This document shows, one piece after another, positions 1-7,778 of a stretch of DNA of 64,000 nt. The DNA is from Candidatus Gastranaerophilales bacterium (lineage in GTDB: Bacteria; Cyanobacteriota; Vampirovibrionia; Gastranaerophilales; Gastranaerophilaceae). Each line of letters starts with the position of its first letter. Within the stretch, counting starts at the first letter, position 1. A program made the translations under genes and the position numbers. The DNA lies in assembly GCA_944324825.1 (NCBI GenBank), contig CALUXU010000005.1, forward strand, positions 1-64,000, written 5' to 3'. The notes under the pieces were generated by a model. The model made no database searches. It was not told where the DNA came from and saw only the letters and a list, made by a program, of their open reading frames with translations.

Positions 1-20
1 AATATGGGAGCGTAGCTCAC
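1..20 (+). repeat. Partial copy of the tRNA-Asp 5' end
   Basis: Bases 1-19 match 121-139, which cover the five bases before tRNA-Asp, its 5' acceptor strand and the start of its D arm. The match stops after GCTCA and what follows is unrelated, so this is not a functional tRNA. Confidence 0.85.
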
Positions 21-79
21 ACGGCAGCCGAGGAAATGTTCAAAGGATAAAGCCGAAGGATGCCGAGGTTAAAAATAGA

Positions 80-95
80 AACCAAACTGAGCTAC
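80..95 (-). repeat. Inverted copy of the tRNA-Asp D arm
   Basis: The 16 bases at 80-95 are the exact reverse complement of 132-147 in the tRNA-Asp D arm. The two could pair into a hairpin with a 36-base loop. Together with the direct partial copy at 1-20 this suggests template switching or aberrant repair next to the tRNA. Confidence 0.85.
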
Positions 96-125
96 AATCT
101 AACAAACAAATTGAAAATTAAATAT

Positions 126-203
126 GGGAGCGTAGCTCAGTTTGGTTAGAGCGCATGCCTGTCACGCATGAGGTCGCGAGTTCGAGCCTCGTCGTTCCCG
201 CCA
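126..203 (+). tRNA. tRNA-Asp (GTC)
   Basis: A complete cloverleaf can be folded by eye. The acceptor stem GGGAGCG pairs with CGTTCCC, the D stem is GCTC/GAGC, the anticodon stem CATGC/GCATG encloses the loop CTGTCAC with anticodon GTC, and the T stem GCGAG/CTCGT closes TTCGAGC. The discriminator is G, as expected for tRNA-Asp, and CCA is encoded. A strong terminator follows within about 15 bases. Partial copies of this gene lie on both sides (1-20, 80-95, 403-462). Confidence 0.97.
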
Positions 204-218
204 TTTATAAAAAAAATA

Positions 219-245
219 AAGCCCGTTTTGCGGGCTTATTTTTTT
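219..245 (+). terminator. tRNA-Asp terminator
   Basis: The stem AAGCCCG/CGGGCTT encloses a TTTTG loop and is followed, after TA, by seven T. It lies directly after tRNA-Asp and is a typical intrinsic terminator. Confidence 0.9.
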
Positions 246-402
246 ATCTAAATTATGGAATAAAGAGGCGAGAACTCCGCAAGGCAAAGCCTTGCTTAAT
301 AGTTCGAGCGACCTGCGAGCAGAGGGCGAAGGCTTGTCTGCTTATGGTTTTAGCCATACAGGCAGACAACCGAAGACCCGTTTAACGCGAGCAGGTCAAG
401 AC
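245..402. repeat. Structured insert between two tRNA-Asp tail copies
   Basis: This 158-base stretch sits between identical 60-base repeats. It folds strongly. GCAAGGC/GCCTTGC forms a hairpin near 279-295. TTGTCTGC (334-341) pairs with GCAGACAA (362-369), with TATGG/CCATA stacked inside. GACCTGC (310-316) pairs with GCAGGTC (391-397) around that hairpin. The short reading frames across it are tRNA-derived and not convincing. It may be a small non-autonomous element or a structured RNA. Confidence 0.55.
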
Positions 403-462
403 AGCCTCGTCGTTCCCGCCATTTATAAAAAAAATAAAGCCCGTTTTGCGGGCTTATTTTTT
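403..462 (+). repeat. Second copy of tRNA-Asp 3' end plus terminator
   Basis: Bases 403-462 are identical to 185-244. They include the 3' half of the T arm, the 3' acceptor strand, the discriminator and first two CCA bases in context, and the whole terminator hairpin. No 5' tRNA half precedes this copy. A repeated tRNA 3' end is the usual footprint of site-specific integration, although no integrase is nearby. Confidence 0.85.
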
Positions 463-476
463 AGCATACAAAATAT

Positions 477-1067
477 TTACCTTCCTCCATTAAGATTAGA
501 AATTAAAGTCTTGAAAAATCCTGGGGCATACGGACGATTATCTGAACGTAAATACTTCGCAGTTCCTAAAGTTATAATTTTTTCAAGTAGAGATATTTTA
601 GGTTGATAAAAATGTTGTTTACGCTCCTTTGTAAATCTTTGTTTTGAGTATTGCATTTCTTCTTCAATATTTCCATTAAAAATATCTTTGGAGCTCTTTG
701 CTAATCTTTGAGATTGTTCTTTGGTCGAAAGTTCTTGTTTTTCTAAGCTTAAAACATACTGACCATTTTGTTGTTTTGAGTAGAAAACAGCTTTTTTGTT
801 TGTGACTTGTTTCGTTTTGGGGTTCATAAAGTATTGCGCAATTAATTGTTTTTCAATTAATTGCGGTTTTCCATTAACTATTTTTCTTTGTATTTTACGA
901 TATAAAAATACATCATCATAGTATCTTGGCTGCAAACCAAAAGAAGTTTTTATCATGTTGATTTCATTTCTATCACTACCTTTAGGATTTTTTAATAATT
1001 TATATCCTTGTAATCTTTTACGTATTACGTAAGCTACTGTATTTATATTTTTACATGTAATTTGCAT
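477..1067 (-). CDS. Uncharacterised basic protein (196 aa)
   Basis: I do not recognise this protein. It is Lys/Gln/Arg-rich and hydrophilic, with no signal peptide or membrane segment. The middle (about 55-110) alternates charged and aromatic residues like a beta-rich domain, followed by a probable helix. A good ribosome site (GGAGA) lies before the ATG at 1067. Its 3' end runs to within about 15 bases of the tRNA-Asp tail repeat. It stands alone, separated by 139 AT-rich bases from the next gene. Confidence 0.6.
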   Translation of the reverse strand: MQITCKNINTVAYVIRKRLQGYKLLKNPKGSDRNEINMIKTSFGLQPRYYDDVFLYRKIQRKIVNGKPQLIEKQLIAQYFMNPKTKQVTNKKAVFYSKQQNGQYVLSLEKQELSTKEQSQRLAKSSKDIFNGNIEEEMQYSKQRFTKERKQHFYQPKISLLEKIITLGTAKYLRSDNRPYAPGFFKTLISNLNGGR

Positions 1068-1206
1068 TTATTTTATCTCCAATATTTTATTTAAATTTCT
1101 TTCAACATACGGCTGTTCAAATGTTCTAACTATACAAGCTTACATTTATATCAAATTAGTAAAATCAAACATACCCTCTTCACAATAATGTCATTGTATT
1201 ATTTAT

Positions 1207-1467
1207 TTAATAATCGTAATAATAAACACCGGTATACCCAAAGTGCCTAATCTTTTCGCTTTCAAACAAACCTAAATTCCGTCGGCGGATTTCTTCCTGT
1301 TGTTCAAATTGCTGCTGTCTGTTTTGCATAACTCTGTTTTGGTATGCTTGCTGCCGGTCATAATATCTTTGTCTTTGCTGTTGAAAAAGCTGCATCTGAG
1401 AGTTATAATCCGCCCAAACAGGTTCCATTGTTGATAATATTAATAGTAGCAAAATAAATTTTTTCAT
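1207..1467 (-). CDS. Small secreted Gln/Arg-rich protein
   Basis: This 86-residue protein begins with a signal peptide: MKK, a Leu/Ile core to about residue 15, and a probable cleavage site after VWA near residue 19. The mature part is a Gln/Arg-rich helix (about 22-65) ending in a Tyr-rich tail (GVYYYDY). A Shine-Dalgarno-like AGGA precedes the start. It lies 10 bases downstream of the SIMPL gene and is probably co-transcribed with it. Function is unknown; a periplasmic or surface role is inferred from the export signal. Confidence 0.65.
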   Translation of the reverse strand: MKKFILLLLILSTMEPVWADYNSQMQLFQQQRQRYYDRQQAYQNRVMQNRQQQFEQQEEIRRRNLGLFESEKIRHFGYTGVYYYDY

Positions 1468-1477
1468 ACACTAATTC

Positions 1478-2227
1478 CTATCTGATGGTAAATGTAACAT
1501 TTACCACAGCGTTAATCTTTTTATCCTTAGCATTGGTATTATAAATCCCGTAATCCGATACATCCGTTGAATTTTTTGCAACAATCTGGAACACACCCAT
1601 CTTTGCAGATGTCATAGCTCCAATATGTCCGCCGGTACTTTCAACCATACTTTTTGCTCTTTGTTTTGCATCTTTTGTTGCTTTTGCAAGCATTTCAACC
1701 TTTAAATCATCAAGGTTTGAAACGTAGTATTCAATCATATTAGAAGATAAAATAACGTTTTTATTTATTAAACTGCCGGCATTTTGAGAAAGATTGGTTA
1801 TTGATTCAACATTAGAGGATGATACCTCCACATTTTGAGAGATGTTATAACCGTCTATCTCATTTGATTCATAACCGTTAGAAAGTTTTTTATACAAAGG
1901 GAATGAAGATACAGGAGTAAACTTAATATCTTCTCCTTTCATACCGCCTGCAATTAAATATTCCTTTACGGCTTTTTTATTTGCTTCTATTTGTGCATAA
2001 CCGGATTTTAAGTCCTTGCATCTGACTGAATAATACCCCTTCCAAACTGCTACATCGGATATGATATCTTTAGATGCAGAACCGGTTACGGTTATTGTAT
2101 GATTCTGCAGTTTTTGGTATGCAACAACTGCATGAGAAAATATGAATGTTGATAGTATTGCTCCAAATGCAATAATTAAACCTAATATTACAATTTGATA
2201 ATCTTTTATTTCTCTTAAATCTTTCAT
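1478..2227 (-). CDS. SIMPL domain (DUF541) protein
   Basis: The protein has an N-terminal membrane anchor (about residues 9-31) followed by a SIMPL/DUF541 domain. It opens with a 'TITVTGSAS' strand, has the central 'VSSFPLY...NGYESNEIDGYNISQNVEV' region typical of the family (given here in parts), and ends with 'KINAVVNVTFTIR'. SIMPL proteins are periplasmic or envelope proteins of poorly known function, some linked to oxidative stress. I chose the ATG at 2227 because GAGGTG lies seven bases upstream; the GTG at 2239 is inside that signal. About 249 residues. Confidence 0.8.
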   Translation of the reverse strand: MKDLREIKDYQIVILGLIIAFGAILSTFIFSHAVVAYQKLQNHTITVTGSASKDIISDVAVWKGYYSVRCKDLKSGYAQIEANKKAVKEYLIAGGMKGEDIKFTPVSSFPLYKKLSNGYESNEIDGYNISQNVEVSSSNVESITNLSQNAGSLINKNVILSSNMIEYYVSNLDDLKVEMLAKATKDAKQRAKSMVESTGGHIGAMTSAKMGVFQIVAKNSTDVSDYGIYNTNAKDKKINAVVNVTFTIR

Positions 2228-2297
2228 AACACACCTCACAGCCCGTAATTTATTTATTAATTATAGACTATTTCAAAAATTAATTCCAGTATATATT

Positions 2298-2540
2298 TTA
2301 TAAATTCATCGACTGAACTCTTACACCCTCTAATCTTGATAAATCCCTTGAAAGTTCTGATGTTATCGAATCATCGACTATTTCAAGCAAAATAATTCCC
2401 CAATTTGAGCAAACATAGCTGCAGGTTGAATGTAATCCGATTCTGGTTTTTATTCCGCAGCCGAATTTTGATAATATATTCTGGAACTCATTTGAATGTT
2501 CCGTTCTGTCTGATAATCTTACACCTACTATCGTTGTCAT
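2298..2540 (-). CDS. TM1266-type iron-only hydrogenase regulator-like protein
   Basis: This 80-residue protein has the layout of the TM1266/'iron-only hydrogenase system putative regulator' family: a small ACT/NikR-C-like ferredoxin fold. It begins TTIVGVRLSDR, has a central 'ILSKFGCGIKTRIGLH' and ends 'SRLEGVRVQSMNL', close to the family's typical 'LGRLPGVKVKS' end. It follows tyrA by 35 bases and may be the last gene of the proline/tyrosine group or have its own promoter. No hydrogenase gene is in the window, so the family name is a similarity call and the partner is unknown. Confidence 0.6.
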   Translation of the reverse strand: MTTIVGVRLSDRTEHSNEFQNILSKFGCGIKTRIGLHSTCSYVCSNWGIILLEIVDDSITSELSRDLSRLEGVRVQSMNL

Positions 2541-2575
2541 ACAGGTATAGTAAAAGACCGTATCAAATTTTACAA

Positions 2576-3364
2576 TTATCCGACAGGGTAAATATTTTTC
2601 CCGTCTTTATACATATTTTCTCTTGATTGTTTTATCTTGTGTATTGTTTCAGGATAATTTTCCTTGATTAGTTTTCCGATATTCGAATAAAGTTTTAAAA
2701 GAGATTTTTGTATATTTTCATGGTTTATTTTAACCATATCACAAGCCATTTCTTCACTTGACAGCGCAAGTCTTGTCATATCTCTAAACCCTGATGATGC
2801 AAGTTTTTTTGCAAGCTCATTATCGTCTGCAGTCATAAATAATGCCTGAGCCAAAACCAATGGAGTATGCGAAATAAGAGCCGCTGCTTCATCATGTTCT
2901 TTGGCTGTTGTAATAACTATTTGAGCACCTAAATCGGTAATAACTTGTTTCAAAATATCAGGAACCACTCCATCCAGAGGTGTTACAACCCATTTTGCGC
3001 CCTTAAATAATCCTTCAAATGAGTTTTCAAATCCTGAAAACTCTGTTCCTGCCATTGGATGAGAAGGGACAAAATTATACTTGTATTTATTTTTGCATAC
3101 AAATTCTTTCAAACTTGAAACATCCGAAACGACAGTATTCGTATCAAGATATTGTTCAATATCTTCTAAGTCTGAAAGCACCTTATTCATTGGTGTACAT
3201 ACAAATACTAAATCACAGCCGGATAATTTACTTCTGTCAGAATATATATCATCGTATTTGCCGCCTTGAGAAGATGAGATTCCGATAACGTCATAATTCA
3301 ATGCTTTTAATGATTTAAATATTGAGCCGCCGATAAGTCCAAGCCCGAGAATACCTATTTTCAT
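2576..3364 (-). CDS. tyrA: Prephenate dehydrogenase
   Basis: TyrA oxidises prephenate to 4-hydroxyphenylpyruvate in tyrosine synthesis (some homologues use arogenate). The N-terminus shows the Rossmann motif GILGLGLIGGS, then VFVCTP and DVSSLK. The substrate-binding 'SHPMAGTE' lies near residue 100. A helical C-terminal domain follows. At 262 residues it is a plain monofunctional enzyme without an ACT domain. Its ATG overlaps the proA stop (ATGA) and has AAGGAT upstream, so translational coupling to proA is likely. Confidence 0.92.
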   Translation of the reverse strand: MKIGILGLGLIGGSIFKSLKALNYDVIGISSSQGGKYDDIYSDRSKLSGCDLVFVCTPMNKVLSDLEDIEQYLDTNTVVSDVSSLKEFVCKNKYKYNFVPSHPMAGTEFSGFENSFEGLFKGAKWVVTPLDGVVPDILKQVITDLGAQIVITTAKEHDEAAALISHTPLVLAQALFMTADDNELAKKLASSGFRDMTRLALSSEEMACDMVKINHENIQKSLLKLYSNIGKLIKENYPETIHKIKQSRENMYKDGKNIYPVG

Positions 3365-4617
3365 AATAAATCCTTATGAGTAAAATGCTTTTCACCGTTG
3401 ACGTATTCTATAACAGTATCACCGGAGCCTCTTAGTTTGTATTTATATATAACAAGTCCGTCCATACCTACAGGACCTCTTGCGTGTGTTTTGTTTGTAG
3501 AAATTCCGACTTCTGCCCCGAAACCGTATCTGAAGCCGTCAGCAAACCTTGTTGATGCATTATGATAAACTCCGGCAGAATCAACCATATCCATAAAGTG
3601 TTCTGCATTTTCTTTATTTGAAGTAATAATAGATTCAGTATGCCCTGAGCCGTACTCATTAATATGGTCTATCGCTTCGTCTGTTGATGACACATATTTA
3701 TATGCAAGAATTTTGTCCGAATATTCTTTGTGCCAGCTCTCCGGATTAGAAATTAGTTTTATTCCTGCATTTTCTAATTCTTTTAACAGCTCTTTATTCT
3801 TAGAAAATTTGTCGCTGATTAAGAGTGTTTCAACCGAATTACAAGCGCTTGGATATTGGGTTTTGGCATCTATGATAATTTTTTTTGCCATATCAAAATC
3901 TGCGGATTCATCAACGAAGATGTGACAGATACCGTCTGCATGACCTAAAACAGGAATTTTGGTATTTGATTTAATAAACTGTACCAGAGAATTACCGCCT
4001 CTTGGTATAATTAAATCAATATACTTATCCGCTTCGAGCATTTCTTTAACATCATCTCTGGAAAATACCTGATTGAGCATATTTTTAGGGAATCCTTCAA
4101 CTTTATCCAAAGCTTCGTTAATTATCCCTAAAATTGCTTTGTTTGTATTAACAGATTCTTTACCGCCTTTTAAGATAACAGCGTTTGAAGATTTTATAGC
4201 AAGAGCAGAAATTTGGGAAATAACGTCTGGTCTTGCCTCAAAAATTATACCAAGAACACCTATAGGGCAAGATACTTTTGTTAATATGAGCCCGTTATCC
4301 AATTCTCTCTCCAAAAGTTTTTTATTAACAGGGTCAGGAAGCTCAGATATATCCAAAAGTCCTTGTATCATATCGCGCATTTTGTTCTCATCAAGCTTCA
4401 ATCGATTATATATTGCTTGTGTTATTTCTCCTGATTCTAATAAAGCTTTTGCCTCCTGCATATCTTTATTATTTGCATCAAAAACTTCGGACTTATGTGT
4501 TTCCAAATTTTCTGCGATTGTTTTTAAGGCTTTATTTTTAATATCATTAGATAATTTTTGTGCTTTAATAGACGCTCTTTTAGCGTTCTTGGCAATTTCT
4601 AAAAACTCTTTATTCAA
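3361..4617 (-). CDS. proA: Gamma-glutamyl phosphate reductase
   Basis: ProA reduces gamma-glutamyl phosphate to glutamate semialdehyde with NADPH, the second step of proline synthesis. The sequence shows the aldehyde dehydrogenase fold: 'CPIGVLGIIFEARPDV' near residue 115, 'SNAVILKGGKE', and the catalytic cysteine in 'YPSACNSVETLL' near 255. The C-terminus has 'RFADGFRYGFGAEVGIST' and 'ARGPVGMDGL'. Length (418) is normal. The start is TTG with GAGGTG six bases upstream. It lies 10 bases after proB. Confidence 0.97.
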   Translation of the reverse strand: MNKEFLEIAKNAKRASIKAQKLSNDIKNKALKTIAENLETHKSEVFDANNKDMQEAKALLESGEITQAIYNRLKLDENKMRDMIQGLLDISELPDPVNKKLLERELDNGLILTKVSCPIGVLGIIFEARPDVISQISALAIKSSNAVILKGGKESVNTNKAILGIINEALDKVEGFPKNMLNQVFSRDDVKEMLEADKYIDLIIPRGGNSLVQFIKSNTKIPVLGHADGICHIFVDESADFDMAKKIIIDAKTQYPSACNSVETLLISDKFSKNKELLKELENAGIKLISNPESWHKEYSDKILAYKYVSSTDEAIDHINEYGSGHTESIITSNKENAEHFMDMVDSAGVYHNASTRFADGFRYGFGAEVGISTNKTHARGPVGMDGLVIYKYKLRGSGDTVIEYVNGEKHFTHKDLL

Positions 4618-4627
4618 AATTACACCT

Positions 4628-5770
4628 CTAAAGAATAGTTATATTATCTCTTGTTATGATTGCATCATAATTTTTAAATCCTAATACCTTCAGGATTTCA
4701 TTAGAGTGGTTTCCAATAATACGTCTGCAATCTTCCGAATTATAGTTCACAATACCGCGGGCAAATTCAATATCATCTTCATCATGAATAGATATAACTT
4801 CTCCGCGTTTGAAATCGTTTACAACTCCTATAACACCGATAGGAAGCAGACTTGATTCTTTGTTTAATATAGCATCTTTTGCGCCTTTATTAACAACGAG
4901 TTTTCCGACAATATTTGTTGCATAACCAATCCATCGTTTCTTTTCTGATAGGTTTTCGTTATTTGGTACAAACATTGTTCCGATATCTTTGTAGCTAAAT
5001 ATTTCGTTAATTACATAAGGAATTTTACCGTTTGCAATCAACGCTTTTCCGCCAAAGCGGGTAACAAGTCTTGCCGCTTCAAGTTTAGTTCTCATTCCGC
5101 CTCTGCCGCCTTCTGATGCATCAGTTCCTAAAGCTCTTATTTCATCCGTAACGCCTATAACTTCTTTTATCATTTTTGCATTCGGATTAGTCTTAGGGTT
5201 AGAATCATATAATCCGTCTACATCGGATAAAATAAGTAACAAATCGGCATCAAGTTCGCTTGCAACAAGTGCAGAAAGTTTATCATTATCGGCAAAACAA
5301 ACCTGCATGTTGTTAAACGTATCATCAAAATCTATAACAGATACGGTATCATTTTGATTGATGATAGGAACCGCTTTCATCTCAAGGAGTCTGTTAAGAG
5401 TTGTTCTGAGGCTCAAATATTTTTTTCTTTGAGAGAAATCGTCTTCAGTTAAAAGAATTTGTGCTGCAACAACGTTATACGTATCAAAACCTTCTTCGTA
5501 TAAAGACATTAAACGGCTTTGACCTATAGCAGCACATGCCTGTTTCAATGCAACACCGTCAGTATTGGAAAGCCCTATTTTTTTCTTACCCAATCCGACA
5601 GCACCTGATGTTACAAGAATTACCTCTTTCCCTGCTTTTACCAGTTTTGAAATATCTTCAATATAAGAGTAAATTCTCGGTAATGCAACATCACCGTCTT
5701 CGTTTCTTAAAACATTTGTCCCAAGTTTAATAACAATTCTTTTAACGTTTAAAAATTCTTTTCTGTCCAT
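4628..5770 (-). CDS. proB: Glutamate 5-kinase
   Basis: ProB phosphorylates glutamate to gamma-glutamyl phosphate, the first and usually proline-inhibited step of proline synthesis. The amino-acid kinase domain starts 'RIVIKLGTNVL' and contains 'LVTSGAVGLG', 'NQNDTV', 'FADNDKLSALVA' and 'DVDGLYDSNP'. A C-terminal PUA domain (about 275-365) includes 'RGEVISI' and 'ARGIVNY'. Length (380) is normal. It is the first gene of proB-proA-tyrA. No Shine-Dalgarno is seen and TAAAAT lies six bases before the ATG, so the mRNA may have almost no leader. Confidence 0.97.
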   Translation of the reverse strand: MDRKEFLNVKRIVIKLGTNVLRNEDGDVALPRIYSYIEDISKLVKAGKEVILVTSGAVGLGKKKIGLSNTDGVALKQACAAIGQSRLMSLYEEGFDTYNVVAAQILLTEDDFSQRKKYLSLRTTLNRLLEMKAVPIINQNDTVSVIDFDDTFNNMQVCFADNDKLSALVASELDADLLLILSDVDGLYDSNPKTNPNAKMIKEVIGVTDEIRALGTDASEGGRGGMRTKLEAARLVTRFGGKALIANGKIPYVINEIFSYKDIGTMFVPNNENLSEKKRWIGYATNIVGKLVVNKGAKDAILNKESSLLPIGVIGVVNDFKRGEVISIHDEDDIEFARGIVNYNSEDCRRIIGNHSNEILKVLGFKNYDAIITRDNITIL

Positions 5771-5814
5771 ATTTTAATTTTACTATAAAGATAAAAATTT
5801 ATTACTTTTATGTA

Positions 5815-5844
5815 AAAAGCTGAATATAAAAATATTCAGCTTTT
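5815..5844 (-). terminator. Terminator of the small Lys/Gln-rich gene
   Basis: AAAAGCTGAATAT pairs with ATATTCAGCTTTT, giving a hairpin with an A/T tail just past the stop of the minus-strand gene at 5851. It separates that gene from proB downstream. Confidence 0.75.
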
Positions 5845-5850
5845 CGATTT

Positions 5851-6156
5851 CTATTTTAATAATGTTTCAAATGCTTTTTTCTTTTCTTCCATTTTGTTTT
5901 GGTGAGCTCTTTTTGCTGCTTCCATTTCTTTTTGGCGTTGTTTTTGCATTTGCTCTCTTTCTTTTTGACGTTTTTGTTGTTCCATTTCTCTTTGTTTTCT
6001 TGCTTTTTCAGCTGCAGCTTTTTGTTGTTGTAATTGTTTTTCTTTTTGTGTTACAGGTGAAATCCATTTATTAACAACAGATTCAGTATAAGTTTCTGCA
6101 GCAATTACACTTCCTGCGAATGATAAAACTAATAGTGTTGCTAAAATTTTTTTCAT
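5851..6156 (-). CDS. Small secreted coiled-coil protein
   Basis: This 101-residue protein starts with a clear signal peptide (MKKILATLLVLSFAGSVIAA, probable cleavage near residue 20). Most of the mature part (about 35-98) is an uninterrupted Lys/Gln/Glu/Arg-rich helix that would form a coiled coil. AGGAG lies before the ATG. It stands alone between proB and a divergent glycosyltransferase. Function is unknown; a periplasmic helical protein is all the sequence supports. Confidence 0.6.
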   Translation of the reverse strand: MKKILATLLVLSFAGSVIAAETYTESVVNKWISPVTQKEKQLQQQKAAAEKARKQREMEQQKRQKEREQMQKQRQKEMEAAKRAHQNKMEEKKKAFETLLK

Positions 6157-6209
6157 TTTTCATCTCCTATTCTCGAAAATAAAATATCGAATGTTTTGTG
6201 TTTTTTTAG

Positions 6210-6215
6210 TATAAT
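6210..6215 (+). promoter_or_regulatory. -10 box seven bases before the wecG-like ATG
   Basis: A perfect TATAAT ends seven bases before the ATG at 6223. No Shine-Dalgarno lies between, so transcription would start at or next to the start codon. No good -35 is visible. Confidence 0.5.
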
Positions 6216-6222
6216 AATTGTT

Positions 6223-6954
6223 ATGAAAAGAGTCAAGTTGTTAGGTTATGAAATTGATAATTTTGATTTTGAAGGTGCCGTTCAATACGCGCATGAATTG
6301 ATGACTAACAACAAAGTTAATCAGGTTGTAACAATCAACCCTGAAATGTTTACAACCGCCCAAAAGGATAAAGAGTTTTCGGAAATTTTAAAGTCTGCGG
6401 AAATGGTTATTCCTGATGGTATAGGCGTAAAAGTCGGACTAAAGATTATGGGCGAAAATGTTGCAAGGATTGCAGGAATTGATTTTGCACGCAGGATGAT
6501 TGATGTTGCCGCAAAAGAATCTCTGCCTGTTGCATTAATAGGCGCAAAACCTGAAATCATTGAAAAAGCAGTATCAAATCTCAAGTCAGAAGTTGAAAAC
6601 TTAAATATTGTATACTCTCATGACGGTTATTTTGATAACTGGGATGAGATAATGGAGGACTTAAAACAAGTTTCGCCAAAGCTTATACTTGTCGCCTTAG
6701 GTTCTCCAAAACAAGAGAAGTTTATATATGAAGCAAAACATTTGCTTAATCCTGCATTAATGATTGGTGTTGGAGGAAGTTTTGATGTTTGGTCGGGAGT
6801 TGTGGAGCGCGCTCCTGAAATTTATCAAAAATTAGGTCTGGAATGGCTTTATAGAACTATAAAGCAGCCTGAACGCTTTAAGCGTATATTTCCTGCACTT
6901 CCTCTATTTGTGTTAAAAGTTTTACGTTATCGTATTGGAGGTAAAGAATGTTAA
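6223..6954 (+). CDS. WecG/TagA/CpsF family glycosyltransferase
   Basis: This GT26 enzyme should transfer a hexosamine derivative from a nucleotide sugar to a lipid-linked acceptor in surface polysaccharide assembly, probably at the inner membrane. The family pattern is clear: 'TINPEMF' near residue 40, 'MVIPDGIGV' near 65, 'VARIAGIDFA', 'VALGSPKQEKFI' near 165, and 'GVGGSFDVWSGVVERAP' followed by 'LGLEWLYR' near 205. I chose ATG 6223 over an upstream TTG because the family starts there. Its end overlaps the transketolase gene by seven bases. Confidence 0.9.
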   Translation: MKRVKLLGYEIDNFDFEGAVQYAHELMTNNKVNQVVTINPEMFTTAQKDKEFSEILKSAEMVIPDGIGVKVGLKIMGENVARIAGIDFARRMIDVAAKESLPVALIGAKPEIIEKAVSNLKSEVENLNIVYSHDGYFDNWDEIMEDLKQVSPKLILVALGSPKQEKFIYEAKHLLNPALMIGVGGSFDVWSGVVERAPEIYQKLGLEWLYRTIKQPERFKRIFPALPLFVLKVLRYRIGGKEC

Positions 6955-7766
6955 ATCCAAATGAAATTAATGAATTAAAAGAATTGGCGAAGGAATCAAG
7001 AATTAATATTCTTAAAATGGTTCATAATGCAAAATCCGGTCATATCGGCGGTGCATTTTCCGCTGCGGATATTTTGACAGTTCTTTACCACAAGTGTATG
7101 AATATCCCGGCAGATTTCAACGAATCAAGGGACAGATTTATACTTTCAAAAGGTCATGCTTCTGCTGTTTTGTATTCTGTATTATCGCAGAAGGGATTTA
7201 TTCCAAAAGAAGAATTAATGACATTCAGATTATTCGGTTCAAAACTCCAAGGACATCCGTGTAAAAAAATGCTTAAAGGAGTTGAGGTTTCAACCGGTTC
7301 TCTGGGACAAGGCTTGTCAATCGGCTGCGGTATGGCAATGGGGTTAAAATTAAATAACAATCCGGCACATGTATTTGTTTATATGGGAGATGGCGAGCTT
7401 CAGGAAGGTTCTTGCTGGGAAGCATTTATGCAGGCACCGCACAGAAAACTTAATAATTTAATAGCTATAATTGACCGTAACAGATATCAAATAGACGGCT
7501 GTACGGAAGATGTTATGTCTGTTGACCCTCTGGAGGATAAATTAAAAGCTTTTAATTGGCAGACTATTGTAATAGACGGACATGATATAGAACAAATTTA
7601 TGAAGCAATAGAAAAGGCAAAACAAAATACATCTGATAAACCGGTTGCTATAATTGCAAATACAATTAAAGGCAAGGGGGTTTCATTTATGGAAGATACT
7701 GCCGCTTGGCACGGTAAAGCTCCGAATGATGAACAGTTTGAAAAAGCGCTTGCAGAATTAAAATAA
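6948..7766 (+). CDS. Transketolase, N-terminal subunit
   Basis: This is the thiamine diphosphate-binding half of a split transketolase. 'SGHIGGAFSAADIL' near residue 30, 'SKGHASAVLY' near 67, 'GSLGQGLSIGCGMA' and the cofactor motif 'GDGELQEGSCWEA' near 147 with the distal Asn in 'IDRNRYQ' are all present. Length (272) matches stand-alone N-terminal subunits. The C-terminal half does not follow; the next gene is a zinc dehydrogenase. Either the partner is elsewhere or this belongs to a sugar-modification set with the preceding glycosyltransferase. Confidence 0.9.
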   Translation: MLNPNEINELKELAKESRINILKMVHNAKSGHIGGAFSAADILTVLYHKCMNIPADFNESRDRFILSKGHASAVLYSVLSQKGFIPKEELMTFRLFGSKLQGHPCKKMLKGVEVSTGSLGQGLSIGCGMAMGLKLNNNPAHVFVYMGDGELQEGSCWEAFMQAPHRKLNNLIAIIDRNRYQIDGCTEDVMSVDPLEDKLKAFNWQTIVIDGHDIEQIYEAIEKAKQNTSDKPVAIIANTIKGKGVSFMEDTAAWHGKAPNDEQFEKALAELK

Positions 7767-7778
7767 CGGTTGCTATTT

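Noticed and set aside
155-606. Two short plus-strand reading frames containing VVPAIYKKNKARFAGLF
   Set aside because: They are translations of the tRNA-Asp 3' end and terminator, duplicated by the direct repeat.
4073-4684. 203-residue plus-strand reading frame
   Set aside because: It lies entirely antisense to proA/proB, which have clear family motifs, and shows no recognisable protein features.
5862-6074. Phe/Leu-rich plus-strand frame as a membrane protein
   Set aside because: It is the complement of the Lys/Gln/Glu-rich coiled-coil gene, which naturally reads as hydrophobic on the other strand.
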